Positions 17,192 through 24,527 of a DNA stretch of 64,000 nt are shown here, piece by piece. The number at the start of each line of letters is the position of its first letter. Position 1 is the first letter of the stretch. A program made the position numbers and the translations under genes. This stretch comes from Streptomyces cirratus. GTDB lineage: Bacteria > Actinomycetota > Actinomycetes > Streptomycetales > Streptomycetaceae. The notes below the pieces were generated by a model. The model was not told the origin of the DNA. It worked only from the letters and a program-made list of their open reading frames with translations, and searched no databases. The stretch is from the NCBI RefSeq assembly GCF_014650775.1, contig NZ_BMVP01000004.1, positions 538,372 to 602,371 of the forward strand, in the 5' to 3' direction.

Positions 17192-17517
17192 GATGAGACC
17201 TCTTCCTCGTACCGACGCACATGATCGCGCAATCGCATATGGGATTGCACGACAAGCAGTTGTGAGAATGCTAGCCAGCACTGGCGGTCGCGGTAGTCCC
17301 CCGAAAGGGTGTCTCGTCGACGGCACTCCCCCGACGATCACCCCACGGCGGTTCAATTCATAGCAAAGCACTCAGATTGGGCAAATCGGGCTAAACGGCG
17401 GTGCGCCGCCGGGGTGTCCCGTCGCCTCCTCGCCATAGTCGTGCCTGGCAACCGCCTGGTTGCCGGCCCGAGCCGCGTGGCGCGGTCGGGCGATTGTCTT
17501 CGTAGAGGAGTCGGCTC
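17192..17517. other. Divergent intergenic region between DUF397 and SH3-like genes
   Basis: This 326-bp gap has noticeably lower GC than its flanks and no coding frame that I can support. It must hold promoters in both directions. The only clear element is the 20-bp palindrome at 17229-17248; no confident -10/-35 pair was found. Confidence 0.6.
17229..17248. promoter_or_regulatory. Near-perfect palindrome, candidate operator of the WhiJ/DUF397 pair
   Basis: GCAATC, a centre containing CATATG, then GATTGC: 18 of 20 positions are symmetric. It lies 38-57 bp upstream of the DUF397 start, where a repressor would overlap the promoter. XRE regulators commonly bind their own promoter at such sites. 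Binding is inferred. Confidence 0.5.
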
Positions 17518-18138
17518 ATGCTGAAGCCCACCAGGACCGTCCTCGCACTTACCGCCGGAAGCCTGGTGCTCGGCCTCGTCAGCGCGGGCGCCGCCATCGC
17601 CGACGAGGACCCGATGGCCGAGATCCCGGCACACCAGGAGCACGCCGCCGTCAAGAGTCAGATCTGGGGCAAGGTCGTCTCGTCCGGCCGGCTGACGATC
17701 CGAAGCAAGCCGAGCACCCGCTCGTACTCCCTGGGGAAGGTCGAGTCGGGCCAGAGGATCGCGCTCGAATGCAAGCAGCGCGGGGAGAGGGTCGGCGGGA
17801 ACGACCTGTGGTACCTGCTGGACAACCGCAAGGACCGGGAGGAAGGGAACGGCGGGAACAACAACGGCAAGGGTCCGTGGGGCGACGACCTCGGTGACGG
17901 AAATGCCGGCATGGACGGTGACTGGAACGACGGCCGCAACGACGGCCGCAACGACGGCCGCAACGACGGCCAGACCGACGGCCAGGGTGACGGCCGGACC
18001 GACGGCCGCAACGACGGCCTCGACGAGGGCAAGTCCGTGAAGAAGACGGCGAAGAAGGTCTCGAAGAAGGACGAGGACTCCGGCTGGGTAGCCGCCCGCT
18101 ACGTCAAGAACCTGGACACGGTGCCGTGGTGCCGCTGA
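17518..18138 (+). CDS. Secreted SH3-like protein with in-domain NDGR repeat insertion
   Basis: A 206-residue exported protein. A signal peptide ends near AGAAIA. Residues about 48-101 begin a bacterial SH3 fold (WGKVVSSGRLTIRSKPS, then IALECKQRGERVGGNDLWYLL), and the last strand, GWVAARYVKNLDTVPWC, appears only at residues 188-205. Between them lie about 85 residues of hydrophilic sequence: Gly/Asn-rich, eight NDGR-type tetrapeptides (residues 137-168), then a Lys-rich stretch. Homologues in Streptomyces usually run almost directly from WYLL to GWV, so this is an insertion in one loop. The two cysteines of the domain flank it. The role is probably cell-wall binding. Confidence 0.75.
   Translation: MLKPTRTVLALTAGSLVLGLVSAGAAIADEDPMAEIPAHQEHAAVKSQIWGKVVSSGRLTIRSKPSTRSYSLGKVESGQRIALECKQRGERVGGNDLWYLLDNRKDREEGNGGNNNGKGPWGDDLGDGNAGMDGDWNDGRNDGRNDGRNDGQTDGQGDGRTDGRNDGLDEGKSVKKTAKKVSKKDEDSGWVAARYVKNLDTVPWCR
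17926..18021 (+). repeat. 12-bp in-frame tandem repeat (eight units, NDGR-type)
   Basis: Eight units of AACGACGGCCGC and variants encode NDGR three times, then NDGQ, TDGQ, GDGR, TDGR and NDGL. The first three units are identical in DNA, which suggests recent expansion. Copy changes would keep the frame. Confidence 0.92.
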
Positions 18139-18170
18139 CCGGCGCGCCGGGCCGCTGATCGGACCGTCCG

Positions 18171-18209
18171 CCGGGAGGCCGGCTCCTCATCGGGGAGCCG
18201 GCCTCCCGG
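18171..18209. terminator. Bidirectional terminator hairpin
   Basis: A perfect 16-bp stem (18171-18186 with 18194-18209) and a 7-base loop between the ends of the converging SH3-like gene and the RNA-repair operon. There is no U-run, as is usual in Streptomyces. Confidence 0.8.
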
Positions 18210-18215
18210 CCGTGG

Positions 18216-18599
18216 TCATCCGGCCGGGTGGACGGTACGCGGCCCCGCGCACCGGGCCCCGTACGCCCGCACCCGCGTGCGCAGCTCCCGGTCCGCCGTG
18301 ACCACGACCAGTCCGGCGCCGTCACCGCGCTCCGCGTACGCCGCCACCAGCTCCACGATCCGGTCGTCGCCGCTCCCGGGCGCCGCGTCCACCCGTACGC
18401 CGGGCACGGATTCGACGCCCCGGGCGGCGCCTTCGACCACGAGGACGATCTCCTCACCCGCCTCGCGCCGGGCGAGCCGGTCACGCAGCCGTTCGGCCGC
18501 GCCGCGCCGGTCCCGCCACCAGCCGTCGGGGACGGATCCGACGACGTTCGCGGCGTCCACGATCAGTACTTCCACAGGTGCTTCCGCAGGTACTTCCAC
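18216..18599 (-). CDS. NYN/PIN-like nuclease-fold protein, third gene of RNA-repair operon
   Basis: A 127-residue protein that resembles the YacP/NYN branch of PIN-like ribonuclease folds. Strand 1 is VLIVDAANVVGS (D15, N18), followed by GAAERLRDRLARRE and EIVLVVEGAARG (E56). Then come PGSGDDRIVELVAAYA (D78, D79) and LVVVTADRELRTRVRAYGA (D103). These acidic positions match the metal-binding residues expected in NYN nucleases. The start could be GTG 18599 or GTG 18575; an 18-bp repeated segment (GTGGAAGTA) makes the choice unsure. It begins 23 bp after the kinase-phosphatase stop, so it is probably the last gene of that operon. Some databases call relatives NTP pyrophosphohydrolase; the visible motifs do not support that. 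Confidence 0.7.
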   Translation of the reverse strand: MEVPAEAPVEVLIVDAANVVGSVPDGWWRDRRGAAERLRDRLARREAGEEIVLVVEGAARGVESVPGVRVDAAPGSGDDRIVELVAAYAERGDGAGLVVVTADRELRTRVRAYGARCAGPRTVHPAG

Positions 18600-18622
18600 G
18601 GGTACGACTGTCCCAGACCTTC

Positions 18623-19618
18623 TCAGAAGTCGCCGTAGTTGACCTGCCAGGTCGGCAGGCCCATCCGGCGCCAGACGGCCACGACCCTGTCCCGGTCGTC
18701 CAGCGAGACGCGGACCGCGTAGCGGTGGCGCACGTGTGCGTCGAAGAGTTCCGCCTTCACCACGTCGTCGCGGCGCTGGTCTCCGGCCGCCCGCATCCAC
18801 AGCTCGTCGTACGGGACCCGGTGCCGCTCCAGCCAGGCCTCGGTCTGCGGGCGGTGTTCCTCGCTGCGCCCCGACAGCAGGACGATGGTGTCCCCGTCGG
18901 CGCGCCGGAAGGCGTCCAGGGCGTGCCGCACGGGCTCGTTGAGGAGGTCCAGCCCGCAGCGCGTGAAGTCGTACGGGCCGCGGTCGCCGGTCAGCGCCAG
19001 GGTCCCGTCGATGTCGCACATCACCGCGGCGGGCAGCGCGGGGTCGGCGACGTAGGGCGCGACCGGCGGCTCGTCGTTCAGCCACTGCGCGGTCAGCTTC
19101 CAGCCCCCCTTGCGTGACTTCGCGTGCTTGTCGGCCAGGATCCGAATGATCTCCTCGCCCACCGGCCGCTCGCGGGCGGCGTCGCGGCGCACGCACTCCT
19201 CGACGGGCACGTCCGTGAAGTCGTGGACGACGAACGTGGCGAGGCCGGCGACGGCGGCCTTGAGGCGCTTGGGGATGTGCGGGGTGAGGTGGGTGTTGTC
19301 CACGACCACGTCGAACCCGCCCGCGACGGCGGCCCGCAGCGCCGCGTCCTGGACGTCGAGCGCGGTCTGTTCGTGCGCGTACGAAAGGCCGCGTCCGTGG
19401 TCGGCGCCGTCCAGCATGACCCGCAGGTCGTCCAGGTTCACCCGGCGCATCCGGCCGCCGGACTCCGCCTGGAGCGCCCGGGCGGCCGTGGTCTTGCCGG
19501 AGGCGGGCAGGCCCGTCATGACGTGCACGACGGGGCGGGCGGGCGGTGCGGGGGCCTCCGGGGCCGGGGCGGTGTCGTGGGCCGCCGGGGTGGCGGGGGC
19601 CGCCGGTTCTGCGGACAC
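18623..19618 (-). CDS. T4-type polynucleotide kinase-phosphatase (RNA end healing)
   Basis: A 331-residue bifunctional end-healing enzyme with the order seen in T4 Pnkp: kinase first, phosphatase second. After a 28-residue Pro/Ala-rich head, the kinase P-loop is GLPASGKTT (G36-T44), followed by the base region VNLDDLR and VVVDNTHLT. The phosphatase is a HAD-type DxD module with CDIDGTLAL (D202, D204), LLSGR (S249) and VSLDDRDRVVAVWRRMGL near the end. It would convert 2',3'-cyclic phosphate/5'-OH breaks to 3'-OH/5'-phosphate ends for ligation. It starts 5 bp after the RNA ligase stop and is surely in the same operon. Confidence 0.88.
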   Translation of the reverse strand: MSAEPAAPATPAAHDTAPAPEAPAPPARPVVHVMTGLPASGKTTAARALQAESGGRMRRVNLDDLRVMLDGADHGRGLSYAHEQTALDVQDAALRAAVAGGFDVVVDNTHLTPHIPKRLKAAVAGLATFVVHDFTDVPVEECVRRDAARERPVGEEIIRILADKHAKSRKGGWKLTAQWLNDEPPVAPYVADPALPAAVMCDIDGTLALTGDRGPYDFTRCGLDLLNEPVRHALDAFRRADGDTIVLLSGRSEEHRPQTEAWLERHRVPYDELWMRAAGDQRRDDVVKAELFDAHVRHRYAVRVSLDDRDRVVAVWRRMGLPTWQVNYGDF

Positions 19619-19623
19619 GGGGC

Positions 19624-20832
19624 TCAGTTCTCCTCATCGGTGGTGAAGGGGTCGGCCGATTCCGGCCGTACGGCACGCCAGGTGACGAGCTCGGTCTGCT
19701 TGTCGTCCAGACGCAGGAACAGCGCGGAACGGATCCGGCTGTCGGGCAGCGCCTGCACGGCCCGGGCGAAGGCGCCCCGGTCGGCGGCCAGGTGGGCCAG
19801 CGCCCGGAAGGCTTCGTCGATGGCGCGTTCGCGCCGCGCCGCGGCCTCCTCCAGGCGGGCGATGACCTCCCGCACCCACGCGTCGAACTCGTCGGGCACC
19901 TGCTGCAGCAGCGCGTCGAGCGGCTTGCCACCCGACGCCTCGATGTCCGCGACGGTGCAGTTCAGTCCCTGCGCGAGCTGCTTGGCGGGCAGGCCGGCGA
20001 AGCGCTGGATGCCGTGGCCGCGCCAGATGTCGCGCTCGGTGACGCCGGTGAGCACCTTGTGCAGGCGTACGTACTCGGCGATCTTGGCCTTGGCGCGGAC
20101 GCCCGAGGCGAAGCGCAGTACGAAGCCCTCGGCGTCGGTGCCGGTGGCCGGGGCGCCGCCGGGCAGGGTGCTGGACTCGGTGAGCGCGAGGAGTTCCGTG
20201 AGCGGCATCGCCGGCCATACGGTGACGACCGAGCCGATCTCCCGCCAGTGCCCGGCGGCTTCGGCGATCGGCACCTCGCCGCCGTCCTGGCCGAAGGCGG
20301 CGAGGAGGACCAGGTCGCGGCGGTCCCCGTAGTCCACGACGATCCGGTTCTGCGGGTAGAGGACCTCCGCGAGGTAGGTGACCCCGGGGACGAGGTGCGC
20401 GGTGTCGCGGCCGTCGAGACGGCGCTGCGCCCAGGTCGCCTGCTCGCTGATGAAGGAGCCCTTGGATGCGGCCCGCCACGTTCCCGCGTAGTGGAAGACG
20501 ACCGCGAGGCTGCCGTCGACCTTGTCGTACACCTCGAAGGGTTCGTCGGGCAGGGAGGGCGCGTACGGCTGACCCGACTCGTGCTCGCCCACGTTGAAGA
20601 ACTTCGGCAACGGCAGGGCCACGATCCGGCCGGTGGCGTCGTCGGCGACGAGGCCCCGGCAGCGCGTGGTGACCTGGTTCCAGACCCGCTCGTACTGGGC
20701 GGTGCGGGTGTAGGTGTAGATCGACAGCGGCAGCTCGGGGTGCGCCTTGCGGGTCACGTGGCCGGCGTCGATCGCCGCCTTCAGTTCCTGGGCGGGCAGC
20801 AGGTCATGCAGAGTCAGGAACGCCTGGCCCAT
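19624..20832 (-). CDS. T4 Rnl1-like RNA ligase
   Basis: A 402-residue ATP-dependent RNA ligase. Motif I is DKVDGSL with the nucleotidyl-accepting lysine K104. Upstream is the RCRGLVADD element and LPKFFNVGE. Downstream are YLAEVLYPQNRIVVDY (motif IIIa), DAEGFVLRF (motif IV) and RAKAKIAEYVRLHK (motif V). The Rnl1-type helical C-terminal region follows. The set fits repair of broken RNA, for example nicked tRNA anticodon loops, as T4 Rnl1 does. A GGAGG site precedes the ATG. It is the first gene of a ligase, kinase-phosphatase, NYN operon whose promoter must lie in the 125 bp upstream. Confidence 0.9.
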   Translation of the reverse strand: MGQAFLTLHDLLPAQELKAAIDAGHVTRKAHPELPLSIYTYTRTAQYERVWNQVTTRCRGLVADDATGRIVALPLPKFFNVGEHESGQPYAPSLPDEPFEVYDKVDGSLAVVFHYAGTWRAASKGSFISEQATWAQRRLDGRDTAHLVPGVTYLAEVLYPQNRIVVDYGDRRDLVLLAAFGQDGGEVPIAEAAGHWREIGSVVTVWPAMPLTELLALTESSTLPGGAPATGTDAEGFVLRFASGVRAKAKIAEYVRLHKVLTGVTERDIWRGHGIQRFAGLPAKQLAQGLNCTVADIEASGGKPLDALLQQVPDEFDAWVREVIARLEEAAARRERAIDEAFRALAHLAADRGAFARAVQALPDSRIRSALFLRLDDKQTELVTWRAVRPESADPFTTDEEN

Positions 20833-20957
20833 GGGGTCCTCCCGGTTTGAGATGGCTCATTCTCACGTGCGGGAGGGTGGCCCGGTAGTCAATTATGACT
20901 GGCCGGAGGGCATGCCTGCGGTCCCCGGCGCCGGCGGGAGAAGGTCAGTGGGGACCG

Positions 20958-21392
20958 TCAGTGGGAGACGCAGAGTTCGTTGCCCTGCGGGTCGGCGAGG
21001 GTGGTCCAGGCGAAGGGGCCCTGGTTGCCTTCGTGGAGGCGCGTGGCGCCCTTGGCGATGAGGCGCTCCACCACTGTCCGCGGGTCGTCGTCGCCGGTGC
21101 GGACGTCGAGGTGGACCCGGTTCTTGACCGCCTTGGCCTCGGGCACGAACTGGAAGAGGACTCGGGGCGCCCGTTCCAGGCCTTCCGGGTGGCGGATGCC
21201 GGCTCCGGCCTTCCAGACGAGCGTGCCGTTGTGGAGGGTGGTGTCGTCCTCCCGGGCGTGGCCCTCCTCGATCATGCGGCGGATGAACGCCTCGTCGCTG
21301 GGCTCGACTTCCCAGCCGAGGGCGTCCGCCCACCAGTCGGCGAGGGAGTGGGGGCTGTGGGAGTCGATGGTGACCTGGAATGTGTACGCCAT
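20958..21392 (-). CDS. VOC/glyoxalase-like protein
   Basis: A 144-residue vicinal-oxygen-chelate fold protein. Two beta-alpha-beta-beta-beta modules are visible: FQVTIDSHSPHSLADWWADALGW and NRVHLDVRTGDDDPRTVVERL, ending WTTLADPQGNELCVSH. This is the glyoxalase/bleomycin-resistance superfamily subgroup common in actinomycetes with no assigned reaction. It lies upstream of the RNA ligase gene on the same strand with 125 bp between, so co-transcription is possible but not evident. Confidence 0.85.
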   Translation of the reverse strand: MAYTFQVTIDSHSPHSLADWWADALGWEVEPSDEAFIRRMIEEGHAREDDTTLHNGTLVWKAGAGIRHPEGLERAPRVLFQFVPEAKAVKNRVHLDVRTGDDDPRTVVERLIAKGATRLHEGNQGPFAWTTLADPQGNELCVSH

Positions 21393-21424
21393 GGCGGGAC
21401 GGTATGCGCACGTCGCTCCCCGCG

Positions 21425-22405
21425 CTACGGGGATCGGGGGTCATCGGGGGCCTTCGTGCGGAGGCGGGTGGTGAGGAACGCCGCGAAGGTCACGATCCAG
21501 GCGGCCACCGCGAACCACAGGAGGACCTCGCCCACGGGACGCAGCCAGCCGGCGCCGGTCGGTGCGGCCGCGGAGAGAGCGGCGGTGGCCGTCATGCCGA
21601 GGGGGAACACGGTGGACCAGCGGCGGTTGTCGTAGCGGAGGCGGGGGCTGCGCAGTTCCGCCGCCACGAGCACGGCGTACCAGGCGAGGGAGGCGCAGAG
21701 CAGCACCAGCGTGAGCGACCGCAGGACGGTGTGCCCGGCGCCCGTCCAGACGGGTGACGCGGTGAGCTTCGCGCCGGCGAGGGCGCTGATGGACAGCGCC
21801 CCGCCGGCCACCCAGTGGTCGCCCGTGCCCCGGGTCACCTCGCGGAGGTCGAAGCGGGTGAGGACCGCCCCGTACAGCAGCAGCCCGAGACCGAAGCAGG
21901 CCAGGGCCGCGAGGCCGAGCCACTCCTGGTGGCGGGCGTCGGACAGTTCCGCGGCGAGGACGGCCAGGCCCTCGGTGGCCACGCAGGCGAGGAAGGCGGC
22001 GCCCGGCAGCCGGTGCCCGGGCCGGTGCCGCAGGACCGCGTACAGCAGCCCGGGCCAGAGCACCGCCGCCAGGGCCAGCAGGACGGCGGCGGCGCCCTGC
22101 CAGCCGAGCTGGCAGAGGCGGGCGCCGAGCACGGTGGTGGCGGCCACGGCGGTGAGGGCGGACGGAGTGTCCGCTTCGGCCCGGAAGCGGTCCCGGTCAC
22201 CGGTCAGCCGGGCCACGAAGCCGGCGGCGAGGACCAGCCACAGGACCGCGGTGACGGCGAGCGCGGCGAGGGAGAGCAGGTCGTGGCCGATCAGGCGCAG
22301 GCCGACGGAGATGATCCCGGTGGCCATCACGGCGGCGCCGGCGTCGGGCGGCAGGCCGGTCCACCACCGGCGCACGGGCAGGGCGCTCACGCCTCCAGCG
22401 GACAC
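21425..22405 (-). CDS. TehA/SLAC1-type (TDT) membrane transporter
   Basis: A 326-residue protein with about ten membrane helices of the tellurite-resistance/dicarboxylate transporter (TDT) family. The first helix pair, PPDAGAAVMATGIISVGLRL, carries the family's PxxxGxVMxTG-like signature, and a later GDHWVAGGALSISALAGAKL matches the second half. TehA-type proteins form anion channels. The start is unsure: GTG 22405 or GTG 22390; neither has a well-spaced ribosome site. It follows the AlkB-like gene, but a 22-bp palindrome sits between. Confidence 0.82.
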   Translation of the reverse strand: MSAGGVSALPVRRWWTGLPPDAGAAVMATGIISVGLRLIGHDLLSLAALAVTAVLWLVLAAGFVARLTGDRDRFRAEADTPSALTAVAATTVLGARLCQLGWQGAAAVLLALAAVLWPGLLYAVLRHRPGHRLPGAAFLACVATEGLAVLAAELSDARHQEWLGLAALACFGLGLLLYGAVLTRFDLREVTRGTGDHWVAGGALSISALAGAKLTASPVWTGAGHTVLRSLTLVLLCASLAWYAVLVAAELRSPRLRYDNRRWSTVFPLGMTATAALSAAAPTGAGWLRPVGEVLLWFAVAAWIVTFAAFLTTRLRTKAPDDPRSP

Positions 22406-22422
22406 CAGCCGCGGACGCGCCG

Positions 22423-22444
22423 CCAGCCGGGCCGGCCCGGCTGG
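22423..22444. terminator. 22-bp perfect palindrome between AlkB-like and TDT genes
   Basis: CCAGCCGGGCC followed directly by its reverse complement. It lies after the AlkB-like stop (22456) and just before the TDT start, so it could be a terminator or an attenuator for the transporter. Confidence 0.5.
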
Positions 22445-22455
22445 GGAGCGGGGGA

Positions 22456-23082
22456 TCAGGCGACGCCCCGGGTGCGGAACTGGATGCTGATGCGGGGGCC
22501 GACGGCCCGCGTCGACTTCGGTACGGCGTGCTCCATGGTGCGTTGGCAGGAGCCGCCCATGACCACCAGGTCGCCGTGGCCGAGGGGCAGGCGCAGCAGC
22601 GTGGGACCGCCGTCGCGGGGGCGGATCGCCAGGTCGCGCGGGTCGCCCACGGAGAGGATGGCGACCATCGTGTCCTCGGTGGCGGAGCGGCCGGTGCGGT
22701 CCCCGTGCCAGGCGACGCTGTCGCGGCCGTCACGGTAGAGGCACAGCCCGGCGGTGACGAAGGGCTCGCCCAGCTCGTCGGCGTAGTGCCGGCTGAGCGC
22801 CGTGCGCGCTTCGGTGAGGACGGGGTGCGGAAGCATCTCGCCGGCCCGGTAGTAGGACAGCAGCCGGGGGACGGCCACTTCGCGGTCGTACATCTGGCGC
22901 CGCTCGGCGTGCCAGGGGACGTCGGCGGCCAGGCTCTCGAAGAGGGCGTCGGCGCCGGTCAGCCAGCCGGGCAGGTGGTCGACCCAGGCGCCGGCCCCCA
23001 GGTCGGTCCGGCGCATCCCGCGGAGCGGGCCGAGCCGGATCTCGTCGGTCTGGTCGAAGAGGGACCCCTGGAGCGCGTGCAT
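22456..23082 (-). CDS. AlkB-like Fe(II)/2-oxoglutarate dioxygenase
   Basis: A 208-residue AlkB-family enzyme, likely repairing alkylated bases by oxidative demethylation. Iron ligands are H126 and D128 in WHGDRTG and H185 in MEHAVPK. The 2-oxoglutarate arginine lies in GPRISIQFR, and the substrate-lid segment VPRLLSYYRAGE is also typical. Length matches bacterial AlkB/ALKBH2-type proteins. The downstream neighbour is a TehA-type transporter; no adaptive-response regulator (Ada) is near. Nucleic-acid substrate (DNA or RNA) is not resolved. Confidence 0.9.
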   Translation of the reverse strand: MHALQGSLFDQTDEIRLGPLRGMRRTDLGAGAWVDHLPGWLTGADALFESLAADVPWHAERRQMYDREVAVPRLLSYYRAGEMLPHPVLTEARTALSRHYADELGEPFVTAGLCLYRDGRDSVAWHGDRTGRSATEDTMVAILSVGDPRDLAIRPRDGGPTLLRLPLGHGDLVVMGGSCQRTMEHAVPKSTRAVGPRISIQFRTRGVA

Positions 23083-23119
23083 GGCTCCAGCCTACTCCGG
23101 ACCCGAACAGCTGCTCGAT

Positions 23120-23896
23120 TTACTTACGGCCCCGGCCGGGCTTGCCGCGACCCGTGTTCTTGGCACCCCGCGCGCCGCCGGAGCCGCCGCGCGGGTTCTT
23201 GCCCTGGGCGGGCTTGCGCGCCGATCCGGCCGTCTTGTCGGGACGCTTGCCCTTCGGCTGCGCGGGAGTCTGGGCCTGGCCCTGCTTGCGGCCGCGCGTG
23301 CTGTTGACCGTACGGCCGCGCACGATCCCGATGAACTCCTCCACCAGGTCGGTGGTCTCCTCCTCGGGCCACGACAAGGCGACGCGCGATTCGGGCGCGC
23401 CCGTCACCGGCCGGTAGGTGAGGTCCCTCCGGTGGTGGAGGCGGGCGAGCGACTGCGGGACGACGAGCACGCCCACTCCGGCCGCGACGAGCTCGATGGC
23501 GTCGGCGGTCGTCTCGGGGCGTTCGATCGCGGGGCGGCCCGGCAGGCTCTCCCACTCCAGGGTGTCGTCCAGGGGGTGGAGCACGATCTCGTCGGCGAGG
23601 TCCCCGGTGGAGACCTCCTCGACCGCCGCCACGACGTGGTCCTTCGGGATCACGACCACCGTGGTCTCGGTGTACAGGGGGATCGCGCTGAGTTCCGTAC
23701 GGTCGATCGGCAGCCGGACGAATCCCGCGTCGGCGCCGCCGGCCCGCAGGACGCCGGGGGCCTCGGCCGGGGACACGGGGACGAGGGTCAGCGGGACGTC
23801 GGGCAGCCGCTCGTTCCAGATCCGCACCCATTTGGTGGGGGTCACCCCTGGAACGTAGGCGAGCCGGAACTGGGGAGGTACTTCCGAGCCTGTCAC
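23120..23896 (-). CDS. Stand-alone LysR-type substrate-binding protein with basic tail
   Basis: A 258-residue protein whose first 195 residues match the LysR effector-binding domain (FRLAYVPGVTPTKWVRIW, then LRAGGADAGFVRLPIDR, then VAAGVGVLVVPQSLARLHHRR). The usual N-terminal helix-turn-helix is missing. Instead the last 60 residues are a Gly/Lys/Arg-rich tail (KGKRPDKTAGSARKPAQGKN) that could contact nucleic acid. The GTG at 23896 diverges from a DUF5997 gene 57 bp away; this pairing is common in Streptomyces. Whether it binds DNA at all is unknown. Confidence 0.82.
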   Translation of the reverse strand: MTGSEVPPQFRLAYVPGVTPTKWVRIWNERLPDVPLTLVPVSPAEAPGVLRAGGADAGFVRLPIDRTELSAIPLYTETTVVVIPKDHVVAAVEEVSTGDLADEIVLHPLDDTLEWESLPGRPAIERPETTADAIELVAAGVGVLVVPQSLARLHHRRDLTYRPVTGAPESRVALSWPEEETTDLVEEFIGIVRGRTVNSTRGRKQGQAQTPAQPKGKRPDKTAGSARKPAQGKNPRGGSGGARGAKNTGRGKPGRGRK

Positions 23897-23953
23897 CCGG
23901 CCAGATTACCGGCCGTGGTCAGAGGTAGCGCACATGCTCGATACCCTGGGGAC

Positions 23954-24346
23954 ATGACGTCGCACAAGACCACCCAGACCATGAAGCCCGCGACCGCGGC
24001 GAAGAAGCTGGGTGTGTACCTAGAGGCCACACCCGCCGAGTTCCAGGAGGGTGTCGTCTCGCGCACCGAGCTGAACGCGCTCCAGGCCGATCCGCCGGCC
24101 TGGCTCCAGGAGCTGCGACGCAACGGCCCGCACCCCCGGCCCGTGGTCGCGGCGAAGCTGGGCATCTCGATCGCCGGTCTCGCCCGTGGCGGGGTCACCG
24201 AGGCGCTGACCACCGAGCAGATCGAGGCGCTCAAGAACGAGGCCCCGGAGTGGCTCCAGAAGGAGCGCGCCACGCAGGCGGAGGTCCGCAAGGAAGCGGT
24301 GCGGATCAAGGAGAAGCAGGCTGAGCGAGCGGCCCGCGAGAGCTGA
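23954..24346 (+). CDS. DUF5997 family protein
   Basis: A 130-residue soluble protein matching DUF5997: TAAKKLGVYLEATPAEFQEG, LQADPPAWLQELRRNGPHPR and LTTEQIEALKNEAPEWL. A charged C-terminal helix follows. The family occurs across actinobacteria and has no known function. It is divergent from the stand-alone LysR effector-domain gene and is followed by a strong hairpin 18 bp after its stop. Confidence 0.85.
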   Translation: MTSHKTTQTMKPATAAKKLGVYLEATPAEFQEGVVSRTELNALQADPPAWLQELRRNGPHPRPVVAAKLGISIAGLARGGVTEALTTEQIEALKNEAPEWLQKERATQAEVRKEAVRIKEKQAERAARES

Positions 24347-24363
24347 CCGCCCCCTGTCTGCGT

Positions 24364-24396
24364 GAAGGGGCCCCGGGCGTCGCCCGGGGCCCCTTC
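24364..24396. terminator. Perfect 15-bp hairpin terminator
   Basis: GAAGGGGCCCCGGGC, a three-base loop (GTC), and the exact reverse complement. It follows the DUF5997 stop and should end transcription from both sides. Confidence 0.88.
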
Positions 24397-24400
24397 CGCG

Positions 24401-24505
24401 CGTACGGGCGGTGCCCGGCGTACGGGCGGTTTCCCCTCGCGCGGGCGGTTCCCCGCGTACGGGCGGTTCCCCGCGTACGGGCGGTTTCCCGTGCGCGGGC
24501 CGCGA
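24401..24505. repeat. 18-bp tandem repeat, six copies, downstream of ybdK-like gene
   Basis: Copies of CGTACGGGCGGTTCCCCG start at 24401, 24419, 24438, 24456, 24474 and about 24492, mostly 18 bp apart. The two central copies are nearly identical. The array fills the gap between the DUF5997 terminator and the YbdK stop and is not part of either gene. Confidence 0.88.
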
Positions 24506-24527
24506 TGCCGGAGAGGCCCGGCGCTCC

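Noticed and set aside
18216..19931. Very long frame covering the NYN-like gene and upstream DNA
   Set aside because: The upstream part is an out-of-phase shadow of the kinase-phosphatase gene, which has clear motifs in another frame.
20833..20957. Regulator-controlled promoter for the RNA-repair operon
   Set aside because: A TTGACT and a GAGAAT are present on the reverse strand but are about 22 bp apart, too far for a standard promoter; no palindrome was convincing.
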